A stretch of 64,000 nucleotides of DNA, taken from Endozoicomonas sp965232255. GTDB lineage: Bacteria > Pseudomonadota > Gammaproteobacteria > Pseudomonadales > Endozoicomonadaceae. The DNA lies in contig OZ246962.1 of the NCBI GenBank assembly GCA_965232255.1, positions 868,001 to 932,000 on the forward strand, read 5' to 3'. The notes beneath the pieces were generated by a model. That model worked only from the letters and a program-made list of their open reading frames with translations, was not told the DNA's origin and did not search any database. A program made the position numbers and the translations under genes. This document shows, piece by piece, positions 28,956-37,411 of this stretch. Position 1 is the first letter of the stretch. Each line of letters opens with the position of its first letter.

Positions 28956-30407
28956 ATGCAGTTTCAGATGATTTTTCCCATTTTGGGCATTTTGCTGGTT
29001 CTGTTCAGTACCTCCAGCCTTCCCCCAATCGTTGTGGCACTGATTTACCAGGAGCCAGAAGCGGTTATTTTTATCTACACCTTCTTACTGACACTGTTGC
29101 TTGGTCTGGTGCTCTGGTTTCCCTTTCGTAACCTCAAGGGCTTGCTACGTACCCGTGAGGGTTTTTTGGTGACCACGCTATTCTGGATTGTCCTGGGATC
29201 TGTGGGCTCATTGCCATTTTTGCTGATGGAAAGCCCGGCAGTGAGCATTACCGATGCCTTGTTTGAATCCATATCCGGCCTGACCACCACTGGCGCTACT
29301 ATTCTGACAGGCATTGAGCAGCTTCCCCGCTCCATTTTGTTTTATCGCCAACAACTGCAATGGCTCGGTGGCATGGGTATTATTGTTCTGGCGGTGGCCA
29401 TCTTGCCCATGCTCGGCATTGGCGGTATGCAACTGTATCGCACCGAAACTCCGGGACCGGTAAAAGACACCAAACTCACTCCGCGAATTACCAGCACTGC
29501 CAAAGCCCTGTGGTATCTCTATTTGTTTCTGACAGCAATCTGTGCGCTTGCTTACTGGCTGGCGGGGATGACGCTGTTCGATGCCATCTGTCATAGCTTC
29601 AGCACCATTGCCATTGGTGGTTTTTCCACTTACGACGGCAGCATGGGGCACTTTAACTCCCCGTTGATTATCTCAGTGGCCATCTTTTTCATGGTGATTG
29701 CCGGTTTCAATTTTGCCCTGCACTTCAGTGCGTGGCGGGAGAAATCCCTGAATCACTACATCAAGGACCCGGAGGTGCGCTGGTTTCTGGCCACAGTGGC
29801 TGTTGTCGGTACCATTACCGTTGTCACTCTTTATCTGTCAGGCACTTATTCGTTCAGCAAATCGTTCCGCTATGGTTTGTTTGAGGTGGTATCAGTGGCC
29901 ACCACCACTGGCTACACCTCGTCATCCAGTTTTTCTTCCTGGCCCTTGTTCCTGCCTATGCTCTTGTTTTTCACTAGCTTTATGGGTGGCTGCGCTGGTT
30001 CCACTGCGGGGGGAATGAAGGTAATCCGGGTGGTGCTTATTGCCAAACAGGGTATGCGGGAACTGCGCCGTTTTGTCCATCCGAACGGTGTATTTACCAT
30101 CAAGATTGGCGACGATGCCATCAGCCCCAGAGTTGGTGAAGCGGTATGGGGATTCTTTGCCACTTACATTGTCATGTTTGTGCTGCTTTTTTTGGCGTTG
30201 CTCGCGACCGGAGTGGATTTAACCACCGCGTTCTCAGCCGTGGCCTCGTGCCTGAACAACCTGGGTCCGGCCCTCGGTGATGCCGCCTTCAGTTACCAAA
30301 GCCTACCCAACACCGCCAAATGGTTGCTGGCATTTGCCATGCTACTCGGTCGTTTGGAGATATTTACCCTGCTGGTACTGTTTACCCCGACATTTTGGCG
30401 CTACTAA
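28956..30407 (+). CDS. trkH: Trk potassium uptake membrane subunit
   Basis: A 483-residue inner-membrane K+-translocating subunit with four pore repeats. Filter-region motifs are SGLTTTGATIL (repeat 1), FSTIAIGGFSTYD (repeat 2), SVATTTGYTSSSF (repeat 3) and CLNNLGPALGD (repeat 4), with GGCAGSTAGGMKVIR after repeat 3. A GAGCACC stretch precedes the ATG. Its stop codon overlaps the stop of the convergent cyclase-like gene by four bases. Confidence 0.96.
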   Translation: MQFQMIFPILGILLVLFSTSSLPPIVVALIYQEPEAVIFIYTFLLTLLLGLVLWFPFRNLKGLLRTREGFLVTTLFWIVLGSVGSLPFLLMESPAVSITDALFESISGLTTTGATILTGIEQLPRSILFYRQQLQWLGGMGIIVLAVAILPMLGIGGMQLYRTETPGPVKDTKLTPRITSTAKALWYLYLFLTAICALAYWLAGMTLFDAICHSFSTIAIGGFSTYDGSMGHFNSPLIISVAIFFMVIAGFNFALHFSAWREKSLNHYIKDPEVRWFLATVAVVGTITVVTLYLSGTYSFSKSFRYGLFEVVSVATTTGYTSSSSFSSWPLFLPMLLFFTSFMGGCAGSTAGGMKVIRVVLIAKQGMRELRRFVHPNGVFTIKIGDDAISPRVGEAVWGFFATYIVMFVLLFLALLATGVDLTTAFSAVASCLNNLGPALGDAAFSYQSLPNTAKWLLAFAMLLGRLEIFTLLVLFTPTFWRY

Positions 30408-31900
30408 TCAGCCTTGGGTGGTTTATTGTTGTCCTGAATGATCAGGGCATCGAGGCTCTGTGCAATCCGGGCCCTGGCATTAACAAAGTGGCTGTGATCA
30501 AGACGATTTTTCCATAATGGATTTTTCTGTATCGCATAACCACGGTCCATCAATTTTTCCAGCACCTGCAGCAGCTGCTTTTCATTGAAAATCATGCAAA
30601 TGCCCTCTGCCATATTTAACGAAGTGGGAAAAAAAGCAGTAATGGGAAAATTAGCCTTTTCGTCTGTGGCCAGACTGTGGGCATCGACATTATGATGGAT
30701 GACTGGGTATTCCCTATTCAATGCTTGCTGATAATGCTGAACCATCTCACGGGTACGGCTTGAGACATTTCCGAGGGTCAAGTCTTCCTTGAAGATGCTT
30801 TTGCCAAACAAATCCGTCGTGGCATAAAAATCTGCCAATAGCTTCTTTTCCAGAACGTTATAATGCTCAAGCCTACTCTTGAGTTCCTGCTCACTGATCT
30901 CGCCACGTTGGCAATATTTTTGTGCCCGCTTTCGATAACGATCCACCTGTCGGGAAACCACGCGATCGGAAATCATCGGCAGCGGCAGTCGATCCCGTTT
31001 CTCCAGGTCCAACTCCTCGCGGGGAAAAATCTCCATAAGAGGGTCAACATCAGCGGTCATGGGTAACGACTGTGCGCCAGGCTTCGCCACAGGCTGAGCC
31101 ATTACCATGATGGGTGTAGATGGTGAGCAGTCGGCATCATGAACTGCCCACTGACCATTCGGTTGCAGTATCAACAGCTGTCGGTGCTCAGGCCCATCTT
31201 CCCGATGACAAGCGCGAGTGGTGAAATAAAGGCAACGATCGCCTTTGGGCATAACTCGTTCATCCCGTCCATACAAGTAGCCTTGCTGCTCCAGTTCAGT
31301 AAGTCGGGCAGTGCTGATGGTTAAGGGTATAGCTCGGGCACACTCTTCATCCGCCAGACTCTCCCGGGCCAGTCTGGTGTACTTGTCAATTTTGCTCTCG
31401 GTATCGAGTGCCAGTTTGCTGTACCGTTGCAGTACCGGTATGGTGCCTGCCTGGGCTCCCCAGTTACTGCTCTTGGCTTTAATGCGAAAATGCTTGGTGG
31501 GCCAACCCTCGGCAATCAGTGTCCGACAGATCGGTTCCACCGGGCGAGTTAATAGCGCGGCACCCCGTTCGCTGGCCGCCTTTTGTAAGTCGCGCAGCAA
31601 CTCCAGGGGAATGCCTTGTCGAGCGTGAGCCGCAACGCGATGCAAGCCGGTAATTACCTTGTCTTCTGCGCTGTTTGCCGCAATGTTTTGTGACGTTGGT
31701 GGTACCGCAGTGATGGATGATTTGCTCAACTTGCGGTTGGTGCTCTTGTTTTGTTGAGCATTTGCATCATGTGAAACAGCAGGTAAATTTCGGGGTGCAA
31801 CGCGCCGACCATTGACCGAGCCTACTGACTCAGGACAATTTTCCCGGGTTTCGGGATGCAGTGGGAGAGGAACGTTATCAGAGGTGATTTTTTTTACCAA
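30404..31900 (-). CDS. Edema-factor/ExoY-like nucleotidyl cyclase toxin (predicted)
   Basis: A 498-residue protein that I read as a member of the anthrax edema factor/ExoY adenylyl-cyclase toxin family. Seen: LTRPVEPICRTLI, then K136 and K143 seven residues apart in KHFRIKAKSSNWGAQAGTIP, matching the NTP-binding lysines and KSSxWG of that family; TADVD (D284, D286), matching the metal-binding Asp pair; and GNVSSRTREM with a His (H402 or H403) in VIHHNVDAH near FPITAFFP. The Asn usually six residues after that His is not evident (Ser409 or His408). Residues 1-85 are polar, low in hydrophobics and without a signal peptide, as in type III effectors. The start is TTG with GAGGGAGA upstream. Known members are inactive until bound by a host factor such as calmodulin or actin; activity here is inference. 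Confidence 0.75.
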   Translation of the reverse strand: MVKKITSDNVPLPLHPETRENCPESVGSVNGRRVAPRNLPAVSHDANAQQNKSTNRKLSKSSITAVPPTSQNIAANSAEDKVITGLHRVAAHARQGIPLELLRDLQKAASERGAALLTRPVEPICRTLIAEGWPTKHFRIKAKSSNWGAQAGTIPVLQRYSKLALDTESKIDKYTRLARESLADEECARAIPLTISTARLTELEQQGYLYGRDERVMPKGDRCLYFTTRACHREDGPEHRQLLILQPNGQWAVHDADCSPSTPIMVMAQPVAKPGAQSLPMTADVDPLMEIFPREELDLEKRDRLPLPMISDRVVSRQVDRYRKRAQKYCQRGEISEQELKSRLEHYNVLEKKLLADFYATTDLFGKSIFKEDLTLGNVSSRTREMVQHYQQALNREYPVIHHNVDAHSLATDEKANFPITAFFPTSLNMAEGICMIFNEKQLLQVLEKLMDRGYAIQKNPLWKNRLDHSHFVNARARIAQSLDALIIQDNNKPPKAD

Positions 31901-31996
31901 GGGAACTCTCCCTCTATGGTTAACAATATGATTAAAAAGCCAGTTATCCTGTTGGCATCGACCATTCTGACAGAAAGAAAAGCAGTTGATGGGTAG

Positions 31997-32038
31997 TTAT
32001 CCAGACGATTTACCCACATTAATAACAACTTATCCACA
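31997..32038. promoter_or_regulatory. DnaA box pair upstream of glyQ
   Basis: One perfect DnaA box TTATCCACA (32030-32038) and one 8/9 match TTATCCAGA (31997-32005). They lie between the divergent cyclase-like gene and glyQ and might give DnaA control of either. Confidence 0.5.
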
Positions 32039-32040
32039 GC

Positions 32041-32069
32041 TTAAATTTAACTGTACAAAACGTTATAAT
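32041..32069 (+). promoter_or_regulatory. Probable glyQ promoter
   Basis: A perfect TATAAT at 32064-32069 with a poor -35 (TTAAAT) 17 bases upstream, 116 bases before the glyQ start. It directly follows the DnaA box. Confidence 0.5.
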
Positions 32070-32184
32070 CTGCCTCTATTTTCCTCCCCCTGTCGCTCAC
32101 AGGGAAAACCACGCCAGGGAAATAAATCCGACAATTGCTCGCTCAATGCCCCGAACTTTTGCATTTGAGCCAAGAGGTAAAACA

Positions 32185-33138
32185 GTGACTTCCCAGTGCA
32201 CGCCTGATATCAATACCTTTCAGGGATTGATTTTTTCCCTGCAACAATTCTGGGCCCAACAGGGCTGCGTCATCATGCAACCGCTGGATATGGAAGTGGG
32301 TGCCGGTACATTCCACCCGGCTACATTCCTGCGTGCCATTGGTCCGGAGAACTGGAACGCCGCCTACGTTCAGCCGAGCCGTCGTCCTACGGATGGCCGT
32401 TACGGTGAAAACCCCAACCGGTTACAACACTATTACCAGTTCCAGGTGGTGATGAAACCGTCTCCCGACAACATTCAGGAACTCTATCTGGAATCCCTGG
32501 CTCAATTGGGCATTGACCCACTGGTACACGACCTGCGCTTTGTTGAGGACAACTGGGAGTCACCCACCTTGGGTGCCTGGGGACTTGGCTGGGAGGTGTG
32601 GATGAATGGCATGGAAGTCACTCAGTTTACCTATTTTCAGCAGGTGGGTGGTATTGAGTGCTACCCGGTCACCGGAGAAATCACCTATGGCCTTGAGCGT
32701 CTGGCCATGTATATCCAGGGTGTGGATAACGTTTACGATCTGATATGGACCGTTGGCCCACAAGGGCCGGTAAGCTACGGCGACGTATTCCAGCAACAGG
32801 AGGTGGAGATGTCCACCTTCAACTTTGAGCACGCTGATACTCAGGAGCTGTTCAAGCAGTTTGATTTTTACGAGCGTGAATCGCAAAAGCTGGTCGCCAT
32901 CGATCTGCCGCTGCCTGCCTATGAATACGTGCTTAAGTCATCCCATACTTTTAACCTGCTAGATGCTCGCCACGCCATTTCGGTCACCGAACGTCAGCGA
33001 TTTATCCTGCGTGTCAGAACTCTGGCCAGAGCTGTTGCCAAAGCCTATTTCGACAAACGACAAGCACTTGGGTTCCCCATGGCCGATGAAGCCATTCGTA
33101 ATGAAGTCCTGGCACAGCTCGCGCAGGAGGCAAAATAA
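32185..33138 (+). CDS. glyQ: Glycyl-tRNA synthetase alpha subunit
   Basis: The 317-residue catalytic subunit of the bacterial alpha2beta2 glycyl-tRNA synthetase. The family block starts FQGLIFSLQQFWAQQGCVIM and includes QPLDMEVGAGTFHPATFLR, YVQPSRRPTDGRYGENPNR, EDNWESPTLGAWGLGWEVW and GLERLAMYIQGV. The frame is open 39 bases further upstream from an ATG, but the GTG with AAGAGGT six bases before it gives the normal N terminus. Its TAA overlaps the glyS start as TAATG. Confidence 0.97.
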   Translation: MTSQCTPDINTFQGLIFSLQQFWAQQGCVIMQPLDMEVGAGTFHPATFLRAIGPENWNAAYVQPSRRPTDGRYGENPNRLQHYYQFQVVMKPSPDNIQELYLESLAQLGIDPLVHDLRFVEDNWESPTLGAWGLGWEVWMNGMEVTQFTYFQQVGGIECYPVTGEITYGLERLAMYIQGVDNVYDLIWTVGPQGPVSYGDVFQQQEVEMSTFNFEHADTQELFKQFDFYERESQKLVAIDLPLPAYEYVLKSSHTFNLLDARHAISVTERQRFILRVRTLARAVAKAYFDKRQALGFPMADEAIRNEVLAQLAQEAK

Positions 33139-35258
33139 TGAGTACTGCTGATAATCACTTCCCACAGCCCAAGAGCGCTGACTTTCTGGTCGAACTGGGC
33201 ACCGAGGAGCTACCGCCAAAGGCGCTGAAAACACTGTCTGAAGCATTCACGCAGAGCATTATTAATGGACTGGAAAAAGCCCAGATTGGCTTTAAGAGCC
33301 ACGAATCATTTGCCGCTCCCCGTCGCCTGGCACTGCTGATCACCGGTCTGGATACCGCCCAGCCTGATCAACATCTTGAGCGCAAAGGACCGGCGCTGGC
33401 TGCCGCCTACGATGCCGAAGGCAACCCGAGTAAGGCAGCTCTCGGCTTTGCCCGTGCCAATGGAGTCGATTTTGCCGATCTGGAGCAGGAAGATACGCCC
33501 AAAGGGGCGTGGCTGGTCTATCGCTCTGTGCAAAAAGGCGAGGCAACCAGTAACTTGCTCGGCCAAATCGTCAGCGACGCTCTGAACAATCTACCCATTC
33601 CCAAGCGGATGCGCTGGGGTGCTCGTCGGACTGAGTTTGTTCGCCCGGTACACTGGCTGCTGATGATGCTTGGTGAGCAGGTGATTGACTGTGAAATACT
33701 TGGTCTGCAAGCAGGCAATACCACGCGTGGGCATCGCTTCCACGCGAACCAGACCATCACCGTTACCGACCCGACGCAATACGCCACAATCTTACGTGAG
33801 CAGGGCAAGGTAATCGCCAGTTTTACTGCTCGTCGCGAGGTGATTCGTGAACAGGTGGAACAAGTCGCTGCTGCTATTAATGGTCACTGCGTTATTGACC
33901 CGGACCTGCTTGATGAAGTCACCGCACTGAATGAGTGGCCAACAGCTCTGGCCGGGCGTTTCGACGATGAGTTTCTCTCAGTACCGTCTGAAGCACTGAT
34001 CTCCTCCATGAAAGGGCATCAAAAATATTTCCACGTGGAAAATGACGATGGGCAACTGCTACCTTATTTCATCACGGTGGCCAATATTGAGAGTCGTGAG
34101 CCAAACTTGGTGGTTGCCGGTAATGAGAAGGTAATCCGTCCACGTCTGGCTGATGCCAAGTTTTTCTACGACACTGATCGCAAGCAGACACAAGACGATC
34201 GTCGTGAAAAACTCAAGCCAATTGTCTTCCAGGCACAGTTGGGCTCGGTCTTTGCCAAAACCGAACGCATTGCCCGGCTGGCTGCTTATATTGCCCGCTG
34301 CGAAGGTGATGATACCAAACTGGCCGAACGTGCCGGACAGCTGTGCAAGTCGGACCTGGTTTCTGAGATGGTGTTGGAATTTCCTGAGCTTCAGGGAATT
34401 ATGGGTCAGTACTACGCCGATAACGACGGCGAGCACCCACAAGTCAGCAAAACACTGTACGAGCAATATATGCCGCGCTTTGCCGGTGATCAACTCCCCT
34501 CTTCCCTGACCGCCTGCGCCGTGGCCATTGCCGATAAAGTGGATACCATTGCTGGCATCTTCGGCATTGACCAACTGCCCACCGGCAGCAAGGATCCGTT
34601 TGCCCTGCGCCGGGCCAGCATCGGTGTGTTGCGTATCATCGTAGAGAAAAAGCTCAATCTGGATCTGGTTGCCTTGATTGATCAGGCCAGCAAAGGCTAT
34701 CAGGAACAGGGCATTGATCTGCCTGCTGGGGAGCAACTGAACAAAACCGCCGTGAACTACATGCTTGAACGTTTTGATGCGGCCTATCAGGAAGAAGGCG
34801 TGCCGGTAGAGGTCATCAATTCTGTTAAGGCATTGCGCCCAACCCGTCCGCTGGACTTTGACCTGCGCATCAAAGCCATCAGTCGTTTTAACGCCATGGA
34901 TGAAGCCGATGCCCTGGCCAGTGCCAACAAGCGGGTATCGAACATTCTGGCCAAGGCCGGCAATATTGTTATTCCTGATGTGCTGGACGAAGCGTTGCTC
35001 AAAGAAGCGGCTGAGGTGGAGCTGGCACAGGTGCTCTTTGCCAAGAAGCAGGAGATCGCCCCGGCACTGGCCGAAGGCCGCTACGCTGCGGTGATGGAAA
35101 GCCTGGCCGCACTGAAAGAGCCGGTAGATCGATTCTTCGACCAGGTGCTGGTCAACGCTGAGGATGAAGCAGTCCGCCTGAATCGCTATGCCCTGCTCAA
35201 GCAGTTGCGCAGTCTGTTTCTGTACGTTGCCGACATCTCTTTGCTGCAAAAATCGTAA
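33138..35258 (+). CDS. glyS: Glycyl-tRNA synthetase beta subunit
   Basis: The 706-residue beta subunit, which binds tRNA-Gly. The N-terminal FLVELGTEELPPKALK is diagnostic, with MRWGARRTEFVRPVHWLLM, STPSEALISSMK-type LSVPSEALISSMKGHQKYF, LADAKFFYDTDRK and IMGQYYADNDGEHPQV, plus an HD-like core and a C-terminal anticodon-binding DALR-like domain. Length is normal. Translation is coupled to glyQ through a TAATG overlap. Confidence 0.97.
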   Translation: MSTADNHFPQPKSADFLVELGTEELPPKALKTLSEAFTQSIINGLEKAQIGFKSHESFAAPRRLALLITGLDTAQPDQHLERKGPALAAAYDAEGNPSKAALGFARANGVDFADLEQEDTPKGAWLVYRSVQKGEATSNLLGQIVSDALNNLPIPKRMRWGARRTEFVRPVHWLLMMLGEQVIDCEILGLQAGNTTRGHRFHANQTITVTDPTQYATILREQGKVIASFTARREVIREQVEQVAAAINGHCVIDPDLLDEVTALNEWPTALAGRFDDEFLSVPSEALISSMKGHQKYFHVENDDGQLLPYFITVANIESREPNLVVAGNEKVIRPRLADAKFFYDTDRKQTQDDRREKLKPIVFQAQLGSVFAKTERIARLAAYIARCEGDDTKLAERAGQLCKSDLVSEMVLEFPELQGIMGQYYADNDGEHPQVSKTLYEQYMPRFAGDQLPSSLTACAVAIADKVDTIAGIFGIDQLPTGSKDPFALRRASIGVLRIIVEKKLNLDLVALIDQASKGYQEQGIDLPAGEQLNKTAVNYMLERFDAAYQEEGVPVEVINSVKALRPTRPLDFDLRIKAISRFNAMDEADALASANKRVSNILAKAGNIVIPDVLDEALLKEAAEVELAQVLFAKKQEIAPALAEGRYAAVMESLAALKEPVDRFFDQVLVNAEDEAVRLNRYALLKQLRSLFLYVADISLLQKS

Positions 35259-35267
35259 GCGTTACCG

Positions 35268-35299
35268 GACCATGGTTGGCAAATAAGCCCACCATGGTC
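35268..35299 (+). terminator. Stem-loop after glyS
   Basis: GACCATGGTTGG and CCACCATGGTC form an 11-bp stem with one bulge around a short A-rich loop, starting 10 bases after the glyS stop. Only a weak T-run follows, so it may be a leaky terminator before gmhB. Confidence 0.5.
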
Positions 35300-35336
35300 A
35301 TATAAAAGTTTTACTGCACCTGAAAGCCACAGCATC

Positions 35337-35897
35337 ATGACCAGACTTGTGATCCTCGACCGCGACGGCGTCATCAATGAAGATTCTGACCACTATATTC
35401 GCAGTGCTGAACAGTGGGTGCCCATTCCCGGCAGTATTGATGCCATTGTCCGCCTGTCCCGTGCCGGATTTACCGTGGTAGTGGCTACCAATCAGTCTGG
35501 CGTTGCCCGGGGGTATTTCACACAGGAACAACTTGATACCATGCACGATAAGTTATCAGGTTTGGTGGTTGCCAGTGGTGGGCGGATTGATGGCATTTAC
35601 GTCTGTCCTCACGGGCCGGATGATCACTGCCAGTGTCGTAAACCGGCACCTGGCCTAATTGAGCAGATATTTCGCGATTATCCTGCTGAGCCAGCCAGTA
35701 CCTGGCTGGTGGGTGACTCACTGCGGGATTTGCAGGCGGGGGTTGAGAGTGGCTGTCAGGTTGCGCTGGTACTGACGGGTAAAGGACGTAAAACCCAGGC
35801 TACACTCGACGCTCACCCAGAGCAACTCGGCAAAAATGTGCCCGTTTACCACAATCTGAACAGTTTTGTAGCAGAATTGCTTACCGAGGGGTTTTAA
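35337..35897 (+). CDS. gmhB: D-glycero-beta-D-manno-heptose-1,7-bisphosphate 7-phosphatase
   Basis: A 186-residue HAD-superfamily phosphatase in ADP-heptose synthesis for the LPS inner core. The nucleophile motif is VILDRDGVINEDSDHYI; then VVATNQSGVARG, the zinc-binding YVCPHGPDDHCQCRKPAPG and LVGDSLRDLQAG. The His/Cys pattern distinguishes GmhB from histidinol phosphatases. Its TAA overlaps the plsC ATG (TAATG). gmhA lies 0.9 kb away, on the opposite strand, so two steps of the pathway cluster here. Confidence 0.94.
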   Translation: MTRLVILDRDGVINEDSDHYIRSAEQWVPIPGSIDAIVRLSRAGFTVVVATNQSGVARGYFTQEQLDTMHDKLSGLVVASGGRIDGIYVCPHGPDDHCQCRKPAPGLIEQIFRDYPAEPASTWLVGDSLRDLQAGVESGCQVALVLTGKGRKTQATLDAHPEQLGKNVPVYHNLNSFVAELLTEGF

Positions 35898-36655
35898 TGT
35901 CATCAGCTGTTTATCCGGGAGTTGTCGTTTTTTACAGAACGACACTCTCTACTATCAGAACCATCATCTTTTATTTGGCGTTTGCCGTATGGACTGCTCT
36001 TTGGTCACTATTGATGGTTCTGTGCGCCTACCCATTCTCTCTTCACAACCGACACCGGATTTTTGTCCGGACCTGGGCCAGGGTAACGATTAATTTGTGT
36101 CGTTTAATTTGTGGTATAAGTTGGGAGGTGACTGGCAAAGAACACATTCCCGACAGTGCTTGCGTGGTGGTCAGCAACCATCAAAGTACCTGGGAGACGT
36201 TCTTCCTGCAAACGCTGCTAAGCCCGCAAACTCAAGTGATCAAACAGGAACTGCTGCAAATTCCCTTCTTTGGTTGGGCGATGAAAACCATCGGCCCCAT
36301 TGCCATCAACCGCAAAAATGCCAGACAAGCACTGGAGCAAGTCAGGGAGCAGGGCAAAGCGGCGCTGGAAAAGGGTATCTGGGTGCTTATTTTCCCCGAA
36401 GGCACACGCACCCCACCGGGCACTTTGGGAAAATTCTCGCGTGGTGGCGCCGGTCTGGCCAAAGCGGCAGCGGTAGATATCCTGCCAGTGGCACATAATG
36501 CCGGCACTTGCTGGCCAAACCAAACCTGGTTGAAACACCCTGGCGTGATTCAGGTGAATATCGGGCCGGTAATCAGTACCGAACAACTGTCCGTTGCCGA
36601 AGCAAACGACCGTGCACGCACCTGTATTGAGCAGGCTTTGCAAAAAATGACCTGA
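35897..36655 (+). CDS. plsC: 1-acyl-sn-glycerol-3-phosphate acyltransferase
   Basis: A 252-residue membrane-bound acyltransferase that makes phosphatidic acid. A hydrophobic N-terminal segment (about 17-40, IIFYLAFAVWTALWSLLM) anchors it. The catalytic block is VVSNHQSTWETFFL with H95 and an acidic residue at +5 that is Glu (HX4E) instead of the usual Asp; this is seen in a subgroup of these enzymes. Downstream are GPIAINRKNARQAL and the substrate motif IFPEGTRTPPG. Translation is coupled to gmhB. Confidence 0.93.
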   Translation: MSSAVYPGVVVFYRTTLSTIRTIIFYLAFAVWTALWSLLMVLCAYPFSLHNRHRIFVRTWARVTINLCRLICGISWEVTGKEHIPDSACVVVSNHQSTWETFFLQTLLSPQTQVIKQELLQIPFFGWAMKTIGPIAINRKNARQALEQVREQGKAALEKGIWVLIFPEGTRTPPGTLGKFSRGGAGLAKAAAVDILPVAHNAGTCWPNQTWLKHPGVIQVNIGPVISTEQLSVAEANDRARTCIEQALQKMT

Positions 36656-36733
36656 TACCAGCTTGTCAGATCCCCTGCCCATCCAAGGGCATAAGAATTG
36701 ACAGAATGTGGCAGATGAGTGGCCTAATGGAGA

Positions 36734-36757
36734 TTCCCCAGCGAGTTGGCTGGGGAA
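36734..36757. terminator. Shared hairpin between plsC and gmhA
   Basis: A perfect 9-bp stem TTCCCCAGC/GCTGGGGAA with a six-base loop, lying between convergent plsC and gmhA, so probably a bidirectional terminator though without a T-run. The stem core matches the REP-like hairpin at 27354-27372. Confidence 0.55.
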
Positions 36758-36762
36758 AGCCT

Positions 36763-37347
36763 TCAGCGCATATATTGTTCAATTAGCTGAATCATAATGT
36801 GAATGGCCTTGATGTGAATCTCCTGAATGCGATCTGCATAGCCAAAGTGTGGAACCCTAATCTCCACATCAGCCATACCAGCCATCTGACCGCCATCTTT
36901 GCCTGAGAGCAGGATAACCTGCATGTCCTTGTCCCGGGCTGCCTCCACCGCACGCACAATATTACTGGAGTTTCCGCTGGTGCTGATGCCAAGCAGAACG
37001 TCGCCCGCCCTGCCAACAGCTTCGACATACCGGGAAAAAACATACTCATAACCAAAGTCATTTGCTACACAAGAGAGGTGACTGGGATCAGAGATGGCAA
37101 TCGCCGGATAGCCCGGACGATTCTCCCGAAAGCGGCCGGTGAGCTCCTCGGCAAAGTGCATGGCGTCACAGTGCGAGCCACCGTTACCACAGGAAAGGAC
37201 CTTGCCGCCGGCTTTAAAACTGTCGCTTAGCAAGCGAGCGGCCTGATCGATGGCATCGATGTTGGCATCATCAGCCAGGAATTGATCCAGTACGGTAGCG
37301 GCTTCTTCCAGTTCACGGCGAATCACTGTTTTGAATTCTGTGGTCAT
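36763..37347 (-). CDS. gmhA: Sedoheptulose-7-phosphate isomerase (phosphoheptose isomerase)
   Basis: A 194-residue SIS-domain enzyme for the first step of ADP-heptose synthesis. The diagnostic run GGKVLSCGNGGSHCDAMHFA, then AEELTGRFRENRPGYPAIAI and LLGISTSGNSSNI, and RVPHFGYADRIQEIHIK agree closely with E. coli GmhA, so this is not the related DiaA. The start was set at MTTEFKTVIRREL; the frame is open for another 87 bases upstream, but that extension overlaps the gyrB terminator and is not conserved. Confidence 0.94.
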   Translation of the reverse strand: MTTEFKTVIRRELEEAATVLDQFLADDANIDAIDQAARLLSDSFKAGGKVLSCGNGGSHCDAMHFAEELTGRFRENRPGYPAIAISDPSHLSCVANDFGYEYVFSRYVEAVGRAGDVLLGISTSGNSSNIVRAVEAARDKDMQVILLSGKDGGQMAGMADVEIRVPHFGYADRIQEIHIKAIHIMIQLIEQYMR

Positions 37348-37372
37348 AAAACGGGATACCGAAAAAAGATAA

Positions 37373-37400
37373 TAAAAAAAAGGCCGGTCATTGCCGGCCC
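37373..37400 (-). terminator. Rho-independent terminator after gyrB
   Basis: On the minus strand GGCCGG-CAATGA-CCGGCC is followed by eight or nine T. It lies 12 bases after the gyrB stop and upstream of the gmhA start. Confidence 0.9.
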
Positions 37401-37411
37401 TGTTTCTGGTA

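Noticed and set aside
34059..35249. A 396-codon frame antisense to glyS
   Set aside because: Shadow of an intact glyS gene; His/Gln-rich composition typical of antisense frames.
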